This document shows positions 8,676-17,015 of a stretch of 33,390 nucleotides of DNA, piece by piece. Within the stretch, counting starts at the first letter, position 1. The number at the start of each line of letters is the position of its first letter. The stretch lies in NCBI GenBank assembly GCA_937927525.1, contig CALBDR010000220.1, positions 1-33,390 on the forward strand, read 5' to 3'. A program made the position numbers and the translations under genes. Source of the DNA: an uncultured Candidatus Melainabacteria bacterium. GTDB taxonomy: Bacteria; Cyanobacteriota; Vampirovibrionia; LMEP-6097. The notes beneath the pieces are model-generated. The model was not told where the DNA came from. It saw only the letters and a program-made list of their open reading frames with translations, and made no database searches.

Positions 8676-9525
8676 CGTTATCTTCACCCATATCTAAATT
8701 ATTGAAATCCATATTCTCAAAATCAAAATTTTCAGGGTTTATTTCTTCTGGCTGAGCTATTTCTGCTTCTTTGTCTGCAAGTTTTTCTTCTTTTCTAATT
8801 CTCTTTAAATTGTTAACTAGTGTCTCAATTTGAGATTCTAACCTAACATCAAGCCTTTCTTTTTTAGATTCGACTATTAGATCACCTGGTTTTAGTTCAT
8901 GATCAGCTGTAATCGTAAGCATTTCTAAATCTGGAAATTCTTGGTGAAGTATATCTTTATATTCCTGAAGTGCTCTTGCTGAATCCACTGGCATGGTTAA
9001 TAAAATTTCTTGTTTGAAATTTAGTGAGCGAATTGATTGTTTTACAAGTTCAAGCATTGCGTTTTTTTCAAAACTAAGATCCTTAGCGATTACTTTTTTC
9101 GCGATTAAGAAAATGAAATCTAAAACATCATCTTCTTCTTCATCTAAAGCTTCTTGCTTTTCCCTTTCTATTGATGAAATGATTTGAGCTGCTTTAGCTA
9201 AAATATCACGATATTGATCTTCAACTTCTTGCTTAGCATCTGTTTCACCTTTAGCATAGCCTTCATTATAGGCGTTAGTTCTAATAGTTTCTTCTTCAGC
9301 TTGAGCTTTTGCAATTATTGCTTCAGCTTTTTCCTCTGCTGCTTCTACTACTGAATTAAACTTTCTCTGAGCTTCAATTTCGGCTTCCTTCATGCGATCT
9401 TGAAGGATTTGATCTTTAGTTGGTAGATTTAGAAACTCTTCTTGATCAAGACCACCAATAATCATTTTATTGGAGACGGGTTCAAGCTGATTAGAAAAGA
9501 TTTTTTTTCTTTTTCCTTCGAACAT
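8665..9525 (-). CDS. fliH: Flagellar assembly protein FliH
   Basis: 286 residues. A long Ala/Glu/Lys-rich coiled coil (about 45-150, with repeated AxxxA-type spacing) is followed by a HrpE/YscL/FliH C-terminal region ('LELVKQSIRSLN', 'LTMPVDSARALQEY', 'PGDLIVESKKERLDVRLESQIETLVNNL'). FliH is the stator-like regulator of FliI in the export apparatus. The extreme C-terminus carries an unusual acidic Asn/Asp/Glu tail ending FNNLDMGEDNDEN. It begins six bases after the fliF stop, where fliG would normally be, and overlaps fliI at its end. Identification rests mainly on this architecture and position. Confidence 0.85.
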   Translation of the reverse strand: MFEGKRKKIFSNQLEPVSNKMIIGGLDQEEFLNLPTKDQILQDRMKEAEIEAQRKFNSVVEAAEEKAEAIIAKAQAEEETIRTNAYNEGYAKGETDAKQEVEDQYRDILAKAAQIISSIEREKQEALDEEEDDVLDFIFLIAKKVIAKDLSFEKNAMLELVKQSIRSLNFKQEILLTMPVDSARALQEYKDILHQEFPDLEMLTITADHELKPGDLIVESKKERLDVRLESQIETLVNNLKRIRKEEKLADKEAEIAQPEEINPENFDFENMDFNNLDMGEDNDEN

Positions 9526-9531
9526 GTACTA

Positions 9532-11208
9532 CTAAGCTCCTACTTCATTAATATAGGTTTCTAAACTCTTAGCTACTGCTCTTGGATTTTCATCTATGGT
9601 TTTTTGAAGTTCATCTTTCATTTTCGTAATAGTTTTATTCCCATCTAGACTAATTTTCTTACTATATGCAAGCTCAGCTTCTTCGATCTTATCGTCAATA
9701 TCACTAAGAATTGCAACTTCATCTTCATCAAGTAATCTATCAAGATCTTCAGAGTGATCAGCGTTGATTCCTTGTTTCAGCATAGTCAGTAAGACTACTG
9801 TTACGATACCACCAATTAGTAATGTTACAAATAGTGAAATATATTTCTTGATAATCATCTTACGTTTCATTTCAGCAGCTTGCTTTTCTCTTTTAATTTC
9901 TTCTAAGTCTATATATCTTGAAGAAGAGAATTTAATACCTGTAATAATTACCTGATCACCTCGTTCGGTATTAAGACCAGATGCGACTGTGACAGTTTGT
10001 CTTAGTACGGCTCTTTCAGAAGGAGATAAGTCTTTGTTTACAACTACAGCAACTGAAACTTTTTCAATCATGCCTGTAGCCTTTTTAACTTTTTCAACAG
10101 TTCTACTAATCTCGTAGTTTACAGTTTTATCTTCTTTAAGATAATCTTTTTTAGGGCCGATATCTTTATTTTCTGATACTTGAATACCTGCAAAGTTAGG
10201 TATATTACTTTCCGAACCAGGAATTCCTCTAAGCTCTTCAGCAGAGCTTTTAGCGTATTTCTCAGTAATAACTTTCTCACTTCGAATTACTGGGTCAATT
10301 TTATTTCCCTCTGAGTCTGTTGGTGAAAACCTTTCAATATTCATTTCAGATTCATCAAAGTTTAGTTCAGCACTAACATTAACTAGTACATTACCATCAC
10401 CAAGTATTGGATTAAGTAATGCTTGTAAATCTGTCTCTAATCTTTTTTCATACTCTCTTTGTCTTTTTTCATTCATTTCAAGACGGTTTGCAAAAAGAGT
10501 TTGCTCACTTGTAAATGTTACTAATGACTTACCAGTGTTATCCGTGATTTGCACCTTGTCTGGCTCTAGACCAGGAATAGAGCTTGAAACTAAATGTTGT
10601 ATACCTTTTACTTGAGCAGGATCTAAATCTTTACTGTAAGCAGGTGTTATTACAACTGAAGCTGTAGCTGGTTTTTCTTTGTTCGCAAACACACTTTTTT
10701 TAGGTAAGACTAAGTGAACTCTTGCAGCTTTAACAGAGTCAAGTGAACTAATAGTTCTAGCGAGTTCACCTTCTAAGGCTCTATGATATTTTAATTTTTC
10801 ACCAAAGTCAGTTACTGTAAGATCTTTTTCATCAAAAACTTCAAAACCTACTCCACTGCCTTTAGGTAAGCCTTTACTTGCCACGTCTAATCTGATTTTT
10901 GGGATCGATGTTCCAGCTACGAGAATCGTGCTACCATCACCAGCAATTTTGAATTTGATGTTTTCTTTTTTTAGATAAGAGCTTATTGCTGCAGCATCTG
11001 AAGTATCTAAACCTGAAAATAATACTGAGTATTTGGGTTTGAATACGAAGTAAGAAGCGATTCCAGCTATAACTACCACCGCTATGATAATGATGATATT
11101 ACTTTGTTTACTAAGGAAACCACCTTTTTTCCTCCTGCCATCTTCATCAAATTCATCGAAGCCGTCGTCGATGATATCACCTTGTTTTTCTTGTAGATTT
11201 TCAGCCAT
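9532..11208 (-). CDS. fliF: Flagellar MS-ring protein FliF
   Basis: 558 residues. An acidic N-terminal tail precedes a membrane helix (about 37-56), the ring-building domains with 'YSVLFSGLDTSDAAAISSYLKK', 'ELARTISSLDSVKAARVHLVLPK' and 'ASVVI', then 'QTLFANRLEMNEKRQREYEKRLETDL' split by a low-homology insertion, and a second membrane helix near 445-468. The cytoplasmic tail ends 'ENPRAVAKSLETYINEV', which looks like the FliG-binding peptide of FliF, so a FliG is expected somewhere in the genome although none is encoded here. The start ATG 11208 has a weak GGGT upstream. It sits between fliE and fliH. Confidence 0.95.
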   Translation of the reverse strand: MAENLQEKQGDIIDDGFDEFDEDGRRKKGGFLSKQSNIIIIIAVVVIAGIASYFVFKPKYSVLFSGLDTSDAAAISSYLKKENIKFKIAGDGSTILVAGTSIPKIRLDVASKGLPKGSGVGFEVFDEKDLTVTDFGEKLKYHRALEGELARTISSLDSVKAARVHLVLPKKSVFANKEKPATASVVITPAYSKDLDPAQVKGIQHLVSSSIPGLEPDKVQITDNTGKSLVTFTSEQTLFANRLEMNEKRQREYEKRLETDLQALLNPILGDGNVLVNVSAELNFDESEMNIERFSPTDSEGNKIDPVIRSEKVITEKYAKSSAEELRGIPGSESNIPNFAGIQVSENKDIGPKKDYLKEDKTVNYEISRTVEKVKKATGMIEKVSVAVVVNKDLSPSERAVLRQTVTVASGLNTERGDQVIITGIKFSSSRYIDLEEIKREKQAAEMKRKMIIKKYISLFVTLLIGGIVTVVLLTMLKQGINADHSEDLDRLLDEDEVAILSDIDDKIEEAELAYSKKISLDGNKTITKMKDELQKTIDENPRAVAKSLETYINEVGA

Positions 11209-11226
11209 TAAATTTTACCCATTGAA

Positions 11227-11547
11227 TTAAACTTGTACACTATTTATTTCTTTATATCCCTCTATAACTCTGTTCCTAACTTGGATTGCCAAGTTGGTTG
11301 CCATGCTTGCTTTTTCCATTGCTAGCATGACTTCTGCTGGGTCAACAGTTTTACCTGAAATGTAGCCTTCCATTTCAATCTCTGCTTGAGTGTTAACATC
11401 TTTTAAAGTTTTCATCGCTTTTTCAAGTGTTTTATCAAACTTTTCATAAACTTTGTCACCATTTTTTTCAAAATGACTAGGGTTAGCCTTAAGTAAAGGT
11501 GTTTCTACTGAGGTGTTATAAAGTTGAATGTTCGTAATAAAATCCAT
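11227..11547 (-). CDS. fliE: Flagellar hook-basal body protein FliE
   Basis: 106 residues, the normal FliE size. The C-terminal half 'INSVQV' end and 'DPAEVMLAMEKASMATNLAIQVRNRVIEGYKEI' are typical of the family, which links the MS ring to the proximal rod. The start ATG 11547 is preceded by CTGGAG at a suitable distance, two bases after the flgC stop. Order flgB-flgC-fliE-fliF is the conserved one. Confidence 0.93.
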   Translation of the reverse strand: MDFITNIQLYNTSVETPLLKANPSHFEKNGDKVYEKFDKTLEKAMKTLKDVNTQAEIEMEGYISGKTVDPAEVMLAMEKASMATNLAIQVRNRVIEGYKEINSVQV

Positions 11548-11549
11548 AA

Positions 11550-11957
11550 TTAAAGCTCCAGTCCTGCTCTAAACATTTCTTTAAATGTTTGAATACTCGT
11601 AATATTTGCTTGATATGCAGCTTTTGCTGAAATCATATCTGTCATTTCTTCTTCTATTGAGATATTTGGATAGTAGACATAGCCTTTATCATCTGAGTCA
11701 GGGTGACTAGGGTCATAGACTACATTTAGAGCTTCGACATCATTAATTACACCGTCTGCTTCTACACCTTTAATTAAGCCAGTTTGTTCATCCATAACTG
11801 TTTTAAAACTAACCAGTTTTCTAATATATGGTTGAACTATACCATCAGCGTTGTGAGTGGTATTCATGTTTGCGATGTTACCTGCAATAACATCCATTCT
11901 TAATCTTTCTGCTCTAAGAGCACTTCCTGCGATGTCTAAAGTATCATAGTTATACAT
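11550..11957 (-). CDS. flgC: Flagellar basal-body rod protein FlgC
   Basis: 135 residues, typical FlgC length. The N-terminus has the rod/hook heptad region with 'ERLRMDVIAGNIANMNTT' and the C-terminus 'NISIEEEMTDMISAKAAYQANITSIQTFKEMF'. It forms part of the proximal rod. AGAGG and AGAGA lie upstream of ATG 11957, six bases after the flgB stop. Confidence 0.95.
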   Translation of the reverse strand: MYNYDTLDIAGSALRAERLRMDVIAGNIANMNTTHNADGIVQPYIRKLVSFKTVMDEQTGLIKGVEADGVINDVEALNVVYDPSHPDSDDKGYVYYPNISIEEEMTDMISAKAAYQANITSIQTFKEMFRAGLEL

Positions 11958-11963
11958 TCTCTA

Positions 11964-12383
11964 TTAACCTCTAATAATTGTTTGCATATGCTCAAAAAAC
12001 TTTTTACCTAAAGTGGCAACAGCTTTGTATTTCATACCTGTTTTACCTAGGTTGAGCATTTCTCTATCTAGATCAACGTTATTACCATTAGTAATAAAGT
12101 CTCTTTCTGGTTCTGTAATTTCAATCTTTGCTTCTAGAACAGTGTTTGCATTCGAAGAAAAATGCTCTTCGTCAGTGTTAGTTAGTTCTATATCTTCACC
12201 ATATCGAAGTTTTCTTTGGATTTTAGCCAATTGTTCCTCAAAATCAACTTCTTTAGCTATGTAATTTGGTGTACCTGCATTGGAAATATTTCCAGCAAGT
12301 ATCTCATGTCTACGCATGAGACCACGAATACCTAACTGTATGCTAGAAATTGTTGTGTTTTGTGAAAAAGCATCTATAAACAT
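11964..12383 (-). CDS. flgB: Flagellar basal-body rod protein FlgB
   Basis: 139 residues with the FlgB/rod N-terminal motif 'RRHEILAGNISNAGTPNYIAKEVDFE' and the C-terminal 'DLDREMLNLGKTGMKYKAVATLG'. First gene of the six-gene flagellar operon. The 112-base gap to folE2 upstream (12384-12495) should contain the operon promoter, but I could not pick a convincing -35/-10 pair or a sigma-28-type site there. Confidence 0.95.
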   Translation of the reverse strand: MFIDAFSQNTTISSIQLGIRGLMRRHEILAGNISNAGTPNYIAKEVDFEEQLAKIQRKLRYGEDIELTNTDEEHFSSNANTVLEAKIEITEPERDFITNGNNVDLDREMLNLGKTGMKYKAVATLGKKFFEHMQTIIRG

Positions 12384-12495
12384 ATCTCTCGACCTGATTC
12401 ATATATTCACAGGCTGTAGATACTTCTCCATAGTCTAAGCGAATGATTTTACATAATAACTACTAGACTTTAATAGGATCTTAACCAAAGAAAGT

Positions 12496-13449
12496 TTACT
12501 TATCTTTCGAAGCAAAAGCAACTGCATTATGTGGATGTAAGCTCTCAATATGCTGAACCTTTACGGTGAAATTAGATAAATAATCTAAAGAAGCACAATA
12601 GTTTTTAAATCTTCTCGCTGCATCTTCACTAAACATAAAGTTTGCACCATTTAATCTTGCAAACTCTTGCTCATCTTCGCGTTTTACTGCTGCTTGCACT
12701 GGAGTTGATATAGTTTTCTCTAAATTATCAATTAAATCATATAACTCTGGAATATTTTCAATTCTATTAAAGTGAGTTAATTCGATATCTGCGTAACTTC
12801 TTTGACTATGAGGAGTTGCTACTTGGCTTTCTTCTTTACCTAACCAGTCGTATATATCTTTCATAGAAAGATCTTTATTCGCAAATGCTTTTACGAATTC
12901 TTCTTGAATTAGCTGTCTAGACAAAGCTGCTGAACATGGGCAAGTACTTGAGTAAGCGATTTGAATTTTAGTATCGAACTTCACTTCATTATTCTCATCA
13001 ATGCTCACCATAAGTGTTACAGGATAAAATCTCCAAGCCGAATTCTCACTTAATAGTGCATTTCTTTTTAAAGAATAGTCGAACTTAATTTCAGCAAATG
13101 CTGATAAACTCATGTCTTTATGAGATTCTTTTAGAGATCTAATTAGTTTTTCTAAGCTTGCATAAGTCATGACTTCATTATCCAAGATTTTGTGGGCTTT
13201 TAATAAAAGCCTAGACATGTGAATTCCTTTCTTATTAGGAGCGTCTAAACTTACAAATAAATTAGCAGTCGCTGGTAAAGAGATAATGGAGCTATCTTCA
13301 GACTTTAGTTTTATAACTAACTCTACTTCCTCCATTCCTACTTTATCTAAGGAACCTGAAACAAGTGCTTTAGTTTCAATCGCTATATCTGGAAAGCTTT
13401 TTTCTTGTTTCTGGTTATTATCTTCGTTAAGAAGTTTTTCGGTTTTCAT
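12496..13449 (-). CDS. folE2: GTP cyclohydrolase FolE2 (GCYH-IB)
   Basis: 317 residues. The FolE2 zinc/catalytic cysteine motif CPCS is at 170-173 and 'TPHSQRSYADIELTHF' at 212-227; 'PNKKGIHMSRL' near 71-81 is also family-typical. The enzyme converts GTP to 7,8-dihydroneopterin triphosphate, the first step of folate (and queuosine-type) synthesis, and replaces zinc-dependent FolE in many bacteria. The protein is slightly long because of an N-terminal polar extension. It is co-directional with mtnA 41 bases upstream; no other folate gene is in the window. Confidence 0.95.
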   Translation of the reverse strand: MKTEKLLNEDNNQKQEKSFPDIAIETKALVSGSLDKVGMEEVELVIKLKSEDSSIISLPATANLFVSLDAPNKKGIHMSRLLLKAHKILDNEVMTYASLEKLIRSLKESHKDMSLSAFAEIKFDYSLKRNALLSENSAWRFYPVTLMVSIDENNEVKFDTKIQIAYSSTCPCSAALSRQLIQEEFVKAFANKDLSMKDIYDWLGKEESQVATPHSQRSYADIELTHFNRIENIPELYDLIDNLEKTISTPVQAAVKREDEQEFARLNGANFMFSEDAARRFKNYCASLDYLSNFTVKVQHIESLHPHNAVAFASKDK

Positions 13450-13490
13450 AATATTAATACCTATTCTTTTTTGATTTTAACATTTTGGTC

Positions 13491-14666
13491 TTAAGAAATA
13501 GAGTTTAAATGTTTGGGATTTTCTAAAGATTCCAGGGGTGGGACTCTGAGACCCTTTTCAGTTATTATTCCACTAATTAAGTGATTTGGTGTGACATCAA
13601 AGCCAGGATTAGTATATTTGACCTCAATTGCAGATTTAAAGTCGTTAGATTCTGGACTAGAATCTTTAATAAATGTACAGGCACTACCATTTATATGACT
13701 CAACTCATTAGAATTGCGATATTCAATAGGAATCTCAGAGCCATCTTTAATATTAAAATCTATTGTAGATTCTGGAGCGATAACATAAAAAGGGATTTTA
13801 TGATAATTAGCAAGAATTGCTAACTGATAAGTTCCAATTTTATTAGCAACATCACCATTTGCGGCTATTCTGTCAGAACCTACGACTACTGCATCGATAT
13901 TGCCATTCGCCATTAGAAAAGCAGACATAGTGTCTGCATTCATGGTTACAGGAATACCTTCTTGAGCAAGCTCCCAAACAGTTAAGCGTGAACCTTGTTG
14001 GCGAGGGCGAGTTTCATCAGAATAGACCATGTTAATTAAAGAATCTCTATGAAGGCTTCTAATTACTCCCAGTGCTGTGCCATAGCCACCTGTAGCAAGT
14101 GCTCCAGCATTACAGTGAGTAAGAATATTTAATGGTTTAGAAGTACCTAAAGTTTTTTTTATTTCTTCAGCTCCGAAGTCACCCATTTTTTTACACCTTT
14201 CTAAGTCATCCTTTTGGATCCAGATGGCTTTTTTTAAAAGCCTTTCGTATAAATCTTTATTCGAAAGTTCTTCTAGGACAGCACTTTGGATTTCACTATT
14301 CATTAAATTTAGTGCCCATGCAAGATTAACAGCTGTAGGTCTTGTTTCATTAAGTGTTTTACTTACTTCCTGAAGGTATTTTAGTAATTCTGGTGTGATA
14401 GGAGTTTCATCATTTTTATAATCTGTACCTTTAAAGAAATTTTGTATCGCAATTATTAAACCATAAGCTGCAGAAATACCTATAAGGGGTGCACCTCTAA
14501 CTAACATGTGTTTAATAGCATCAGCCATTGCTTCATATTTTGAGATCTTGACCCATTCTAACTTATAAGGAAGTTTAGTTTGATCAATAATTTCACATAG
14601 ATTATCTTCAGCATTCCATTTGATAGGGATAATTTCAGTTATAGTACTGTTAATTTGCATGAGCAT
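13491..14666 (-). CDS. mtnA: S-methyl-5-thioribose-1-phosphate isomerase
   Basis: 391 residues. The eIF2B-related MtnA fold is shown by 'VRGAPLIGISAAYG' (57-69), 'THCNAGALATGGYGTALG' with the catalytic Cys185, 'DETRPRQQGSRLTVWEL' and 'GSDRIAANGDVANKIGTY' with Asp265. It converts methylthioribose-1-phosphate to the ribulose form in methionine salvage. The first ATG (14666) is followed by another two codons later (14660), either of which may be used. No other salvage gene is next to it; the amidohydrolase at 6060 is a possible partner. Confidence 0.95.
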   Translation of the reverse strand: MLMQINSTITEIIPIKWNAEDNLCEIIDQTKLPYKLEWVKISKYEAMADAIKHMLVRGAPLIGISAAYGLIIAIQNFFKGTDYKNDETPITPELLKYLQEVSKTLNETRPTAVNLAWALNLMNSEIQSAVLEELSNKDLYERLLKKAIWIQKDDLERCKKMGDFGAEEIKKTLGTSKPLNILTHCNAGALATGGYGTALGVIRSLHRDSLINMVYSDETRPRQQGSRLTVWELAQEGIPVTMNADTMSAFLMANGNIDAVVVGSDRIAANGDVANKIGTYQLAILANYHKIPFYVIAPESTIDFNIKDGSEIPIEYRNSNELSHINGSACTFIKDSSPESNDFKSAIEVKYTNPGFDVTPNHLISGIITEKGLRVPPLESLENPKHLNSIS

Positions 14667-14685
14667 TATTGTAACTTAATGAGGC

Positions 14686-14707
14686 ACTGAAAACTTTGTT
14701 TTTCAGT
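14686..14707. promoter_or_regulatory. Inverted repeat in the divergent mtnA / secreted-protein promoter region
   Basis: Perfect 8-bp arms ACTGAAAA and TTTTCAGT are separated by six bases in the 62-base gap between two divergent starts. On the + strand a TAAAAT box (14714-14719) follows, nine bases before ATG 14729. The repeat could be an operator; no regulator is known. Confidence 0.35.
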
Positions 14708-14728
14708 CAGTGTTAAAATTAATTATAA

Positions 14729-15133
14729 ATGTACCTAAGAGCTTTACTAGTAATTCTGATAAGTATTTTTTCTATGAACCTACCTGCTATAGCTGGGCTT
14801 CCTAAATATTTACTTAAGTTTGAGAATGTAGTGCAGAAAAGAAAAGCTTTAGTACCTATTATAAAAGATTGGGAGTTTTATTTAAAAGATCATGATGAAA
14901 TTCTCTATAATAAGCCGACTCATAAATTTAAAAATGACCAATTCTGTCGCTTTAGTTTTGATCTTGATGAGAAGAAGAATATAGATAAAAAAAGTATCAA
15001 GATGCTAGATAGTAAAGAAAACTATGCTTTTAACTTAGGAGCTTTGGATTTTTTACAAAACACTGCATTTCACTTTAGAAAGCAGGATGAGGAAAAGTCG
15101 ATAATCGTAGATATGCGCTATCAATCTTATTAA
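14729..15133 (+). CDS. Small secreted protein, possibly a lone TonB C-terminal-like domain
   Basis: 134 residues with a clear signal peptide (hydrophobic 'LLVILISIFSMNLPAIAG', likely cut after AIA). The mature part is about 110 residues. Its C-terminal 70 residues read like a TonB C-terminal fold: a beta strand 'CRFSFDLDEKKNIDKKSIKM', a helix 'NLGALDFLQNTAFHF' and a final strand 'IIVDMRY', the same order as 'V.F.VD..G.V....V..S.....D.AAL......F.P....V.V...F' in TonB_C. This is a pattern judgement only; no TonB membrane anchor or proline spacer is present. Its stop shares the bases TTAA with the stop of the converging dnaJ-like gene. Confidence 0.6.
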   Translation: MYLRALLVILISIFSMNLPAIAGLPKYLLKFENVVQKRKALVPIIKDWEFYLKDHDEILYNKPTHKFKNDQFCRFSFDLDEKKNIDKKSIKMLDSKENYAFNLGALDFLQNTAFHFRKQDEEKSIIVDMRYQSY

Positions 15134-16278
15134 AGCTCATTAACTCTCTTGATAGCTTTATAGTGCTGCAACTCTTCGAAGCTATAGTGCTCTTTAATTT
15201 TAATTTCAGTGTGAACATAGTGATCACCTTGAACTTTAGTTTTAGGGTTAGGTAGACCTCTATTGCGTAGTCTTAAGATCTTTCCATTTTGAGTTTGAGG
15301 TGGAATCACGATTTCCACTTTAGAACCTAGTGTGATAACTTCTTTTTCGGTACCTAGAATAGCTTCATAAGGCTCTAGTTGTAAAGTACTGTGAACGTCA
15401 TCATCTTCTAGACGGAAAATAGAATGTTCTTTAATTTTAATTTTTAGAAAGAGGTCACCGTTTTCCCCGCCATTTTTTCCAACTTTACCTTCACCAGCAA
15501 TTTTAATTTTATTGCCATCTCTTACTCCAGCAGGAATCATTACTTCTAGTCTTCTTAAGCCTTGACCAGTGCTACTGATCTCGAGTTTTCTGGTGCAACC
15601 ATGATAAGCATCTTCTAAATCTAGTTCAATTGCAAGCTCATAATCTTCACCTCGACTAGTTTTTGTTGATGATTTAGTTTCGCCACCAAAGAACATATTG
15701 AAGAAATCTGAGAAATTATTATCTTTGTTAGCTTTATTTGAAGATTGCTTAGACTGAGTCTGACTGGAGCTTGTGGCTTTTTTTGCATTAGTATATTGTT
15801 TTTGTTGATAAGAGCGTTGATTAGAGTCTGAACTGGTATTATCTTTAGGGTTTGTATAAGTTTCTTGACGTTCGCGTGCTTTTTGTGATTCCTGTTTATA
15901 GTAATCATAAGCGCTGGAATTATTTGTCTGCCTATCTTGAGTTTGTTGTTGATTTTTGTTCTGTTGTGATGAATAATTTGACTGATATGAAGAATTAGTG
16001 GAAGCAGATCCAAAGCCTCCAGATTTAAAGGAACTTTGTCCTGAGTTTTTATGGCTACGATAGAGTGTATCGTACTTAGCTCTTCTATCTTTATCTTTTA
16101 ATACTTCATAAGCTTCTTGGATTTCTTTAAACTTTTCTTCTGAACCACCATCACTATCTGGGTGATATTTTTTTGCTAATTGTTTATAGGCCTTCTTGAT
16201 GGCTTCAGTAGTAGCTCCAACGCCAATATTTAGGCTTTTATAGTAATCTTTGAAGTCCATGTTAAGGTCTATCATCAC
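15130..16278 (-). CDS. DnaJ-family co-chaperone without zinc fingers (CbpA-like)
   Basis: 382 residues. J domain at about 8-72 with HPD at 39-41, then an unusually Gln/Asn/Ser-rich low-complexity linker (about 75-200), then the two DnaJ C-terminal beta domains ('EDYELAIELDLEDAYHGC', 'VMIPAGVRDGNKIKIAGEG', 'VEIVIPPQTQNGKILRLRNRGLP'). There is no CxxCxGxG zinc module, so it is a type II/CbpA-like DnaK partner rather than DnaJ itself. The first ATG 16278 overlaps the rlmB stop as ATGA; ATG 16260, just before 'DFKDYYKSL', is an equally good start. The long linker is atypical for CbpA. Confidence 0.85.
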   Translation of the reverse strand: MMIDLNMDFKDYYKSLNIGVGATTEAIKKAYKQLAKKYHPDSDGGSEEKFKEIQEAYEVLKDKDRRAKYDTLYRSHKNSGQSSFKSGGFGSASTNSSYQSNYSSQQNKNQQQTQDRQTNNSSAYDYYKQESQKARERQETYTNPKDNTSSDSNQRSYQQKQYTNAKKATSSSQTQSKQSSNKANKDNNFSDFFNMFFGGETKSSTKTSRGEDYELAIELDLEDAYHGCTRKLEISSTGQGLRRLEVMIPAGVRDGNKIKIAGEGKVGKNGGENGDLFLKIKIKEHSIFRLEDDDVHSTLQLEPYEAILGTEKEVITLGSKVEIVIPPQTQNGKILRLRNRGLPNPKTKVQGDHYVHTEIKIKEHYSFEELQHYKAIKRVNEL

Positions 16279-17015
16279 TTAGATCTTTGTTGTTGATATA
16301 CACTACTAAGTATTATGCCCGTTGCAACAGAAACATTTAAACTATTAAATAGACAAGGTATATGAATCATAAAATCACAGCTTTTTTTAATGCTTGGACC
16401 TAAGCCTTTGCCCTCATTTCCTAAAAGTATTACTGATTTTTTATCAAAATCTATCTTTTGGATCTCTTCACTATTTTCTGACTCTACATCAGTTCCATAT
16501 AGCCAATAGCCGTTTTCTTTAAGTTTTTTCAAGCAAGTACTAATATTACCGACACGTATTATGTTGGTTTTGAATATTGCACCAGCACTTGATCTGACAA
16601 CAGTGTCAGTAACACTGCTAGTGTTTCGGTTACTGATGATTACTCCATCTAAACCAAAAGCATGAACTGAACGGATCATTGCTCCTAAATTATGAGGATC
16701 TTCAATATTTACTGCAAATAGATAACTTGCATCTTTTTCTTGTTCGTAGAGAAATTTCTCTTCTTTAATATCGATTGGGGCAATTTCAGCAATAACTGAT
16801 TTATTTAATTCATTATCACCGACTATTTTATTAAGTTCTCTCTTCTCAACCTTATTTAAGGGAATTTTTCTTTTCCTAGCTAATTCTTCAATTTCTTTAA
16901 CCCTATTATTAATGGTTCTAGTAATCCAGATTTTGGCTATAGAACCACCGGATTTAAGATACTCTAGGACGAGTTTTGCACCAAAAATTTTATTTTGTTT
17001 ACTCATATTCATCAA
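16275..17015 (-). CDS. rlmB: TrmH/SpoU-family rRNA 2'-O-methyltransferase (RlmB type)
   Basis: 246 residues. An L30e-like N-terminal substrate-binding domain ('IFGAKLVLEYLKSGGSIAKI') precedes the SPOUT knot: motif 1 'IEDPHNLGAMIRS', motif 2 'LLGNEGKGL' and motif 3 'SLNVSVATGIIL'. Length and architecture suit RlmB, which methylates a 23S rRNA guanosine ribose using SAM, but other TrmH-family targets are possible. It overlaps PBP1A upstream by 17 bases and the dnaJ-like gene downstream by four, so the three genes form a translationally coupled unit. Confidence 0.85.
   Translation of the reverse strand: MMNMSKQNKIFGAKLVLEYLKSGGSIAKIWITRTINNRVKEIEELARKRKIPLNKVEKRELNKIVGDNELNKSVIAEIAPIDIKEEKFLYEQEKDASYLFAVNIEDPHNLGAMIRSVHAFGLDGVIISNRNTSSVTDTVVRSSAGAIFKTNIIRVGNISTCLKKLKENGYWLYGTDVESENSEEIQKIDFDKKSVILLGNEGKGLGPSIKKSCDFMIHIPCLFNSLNVSVATGIILSSVYQQQRSK

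Noticed and set aside
8335..8697. 120-codon + strand frame opposite fliI
   Set aside because: Antisense shadow of fliI; no domain or ribosome binding site.
12384..12495. Sigma-28-type flagellar promoter before flgB
   Set aside because: I looked for TAAA-N15-GCCGATAA-like sequence in the 112-base gap and found no acceptable match.
15621..16013. 130-codon open frame inside the dnaJ-like gene, same strand
   Set aside because: It is an out-of-frame reading of the Gln/Asn-rich linker; the composition (Lys, Ile, Asn) and lack of any start signal mark it as a shadow.
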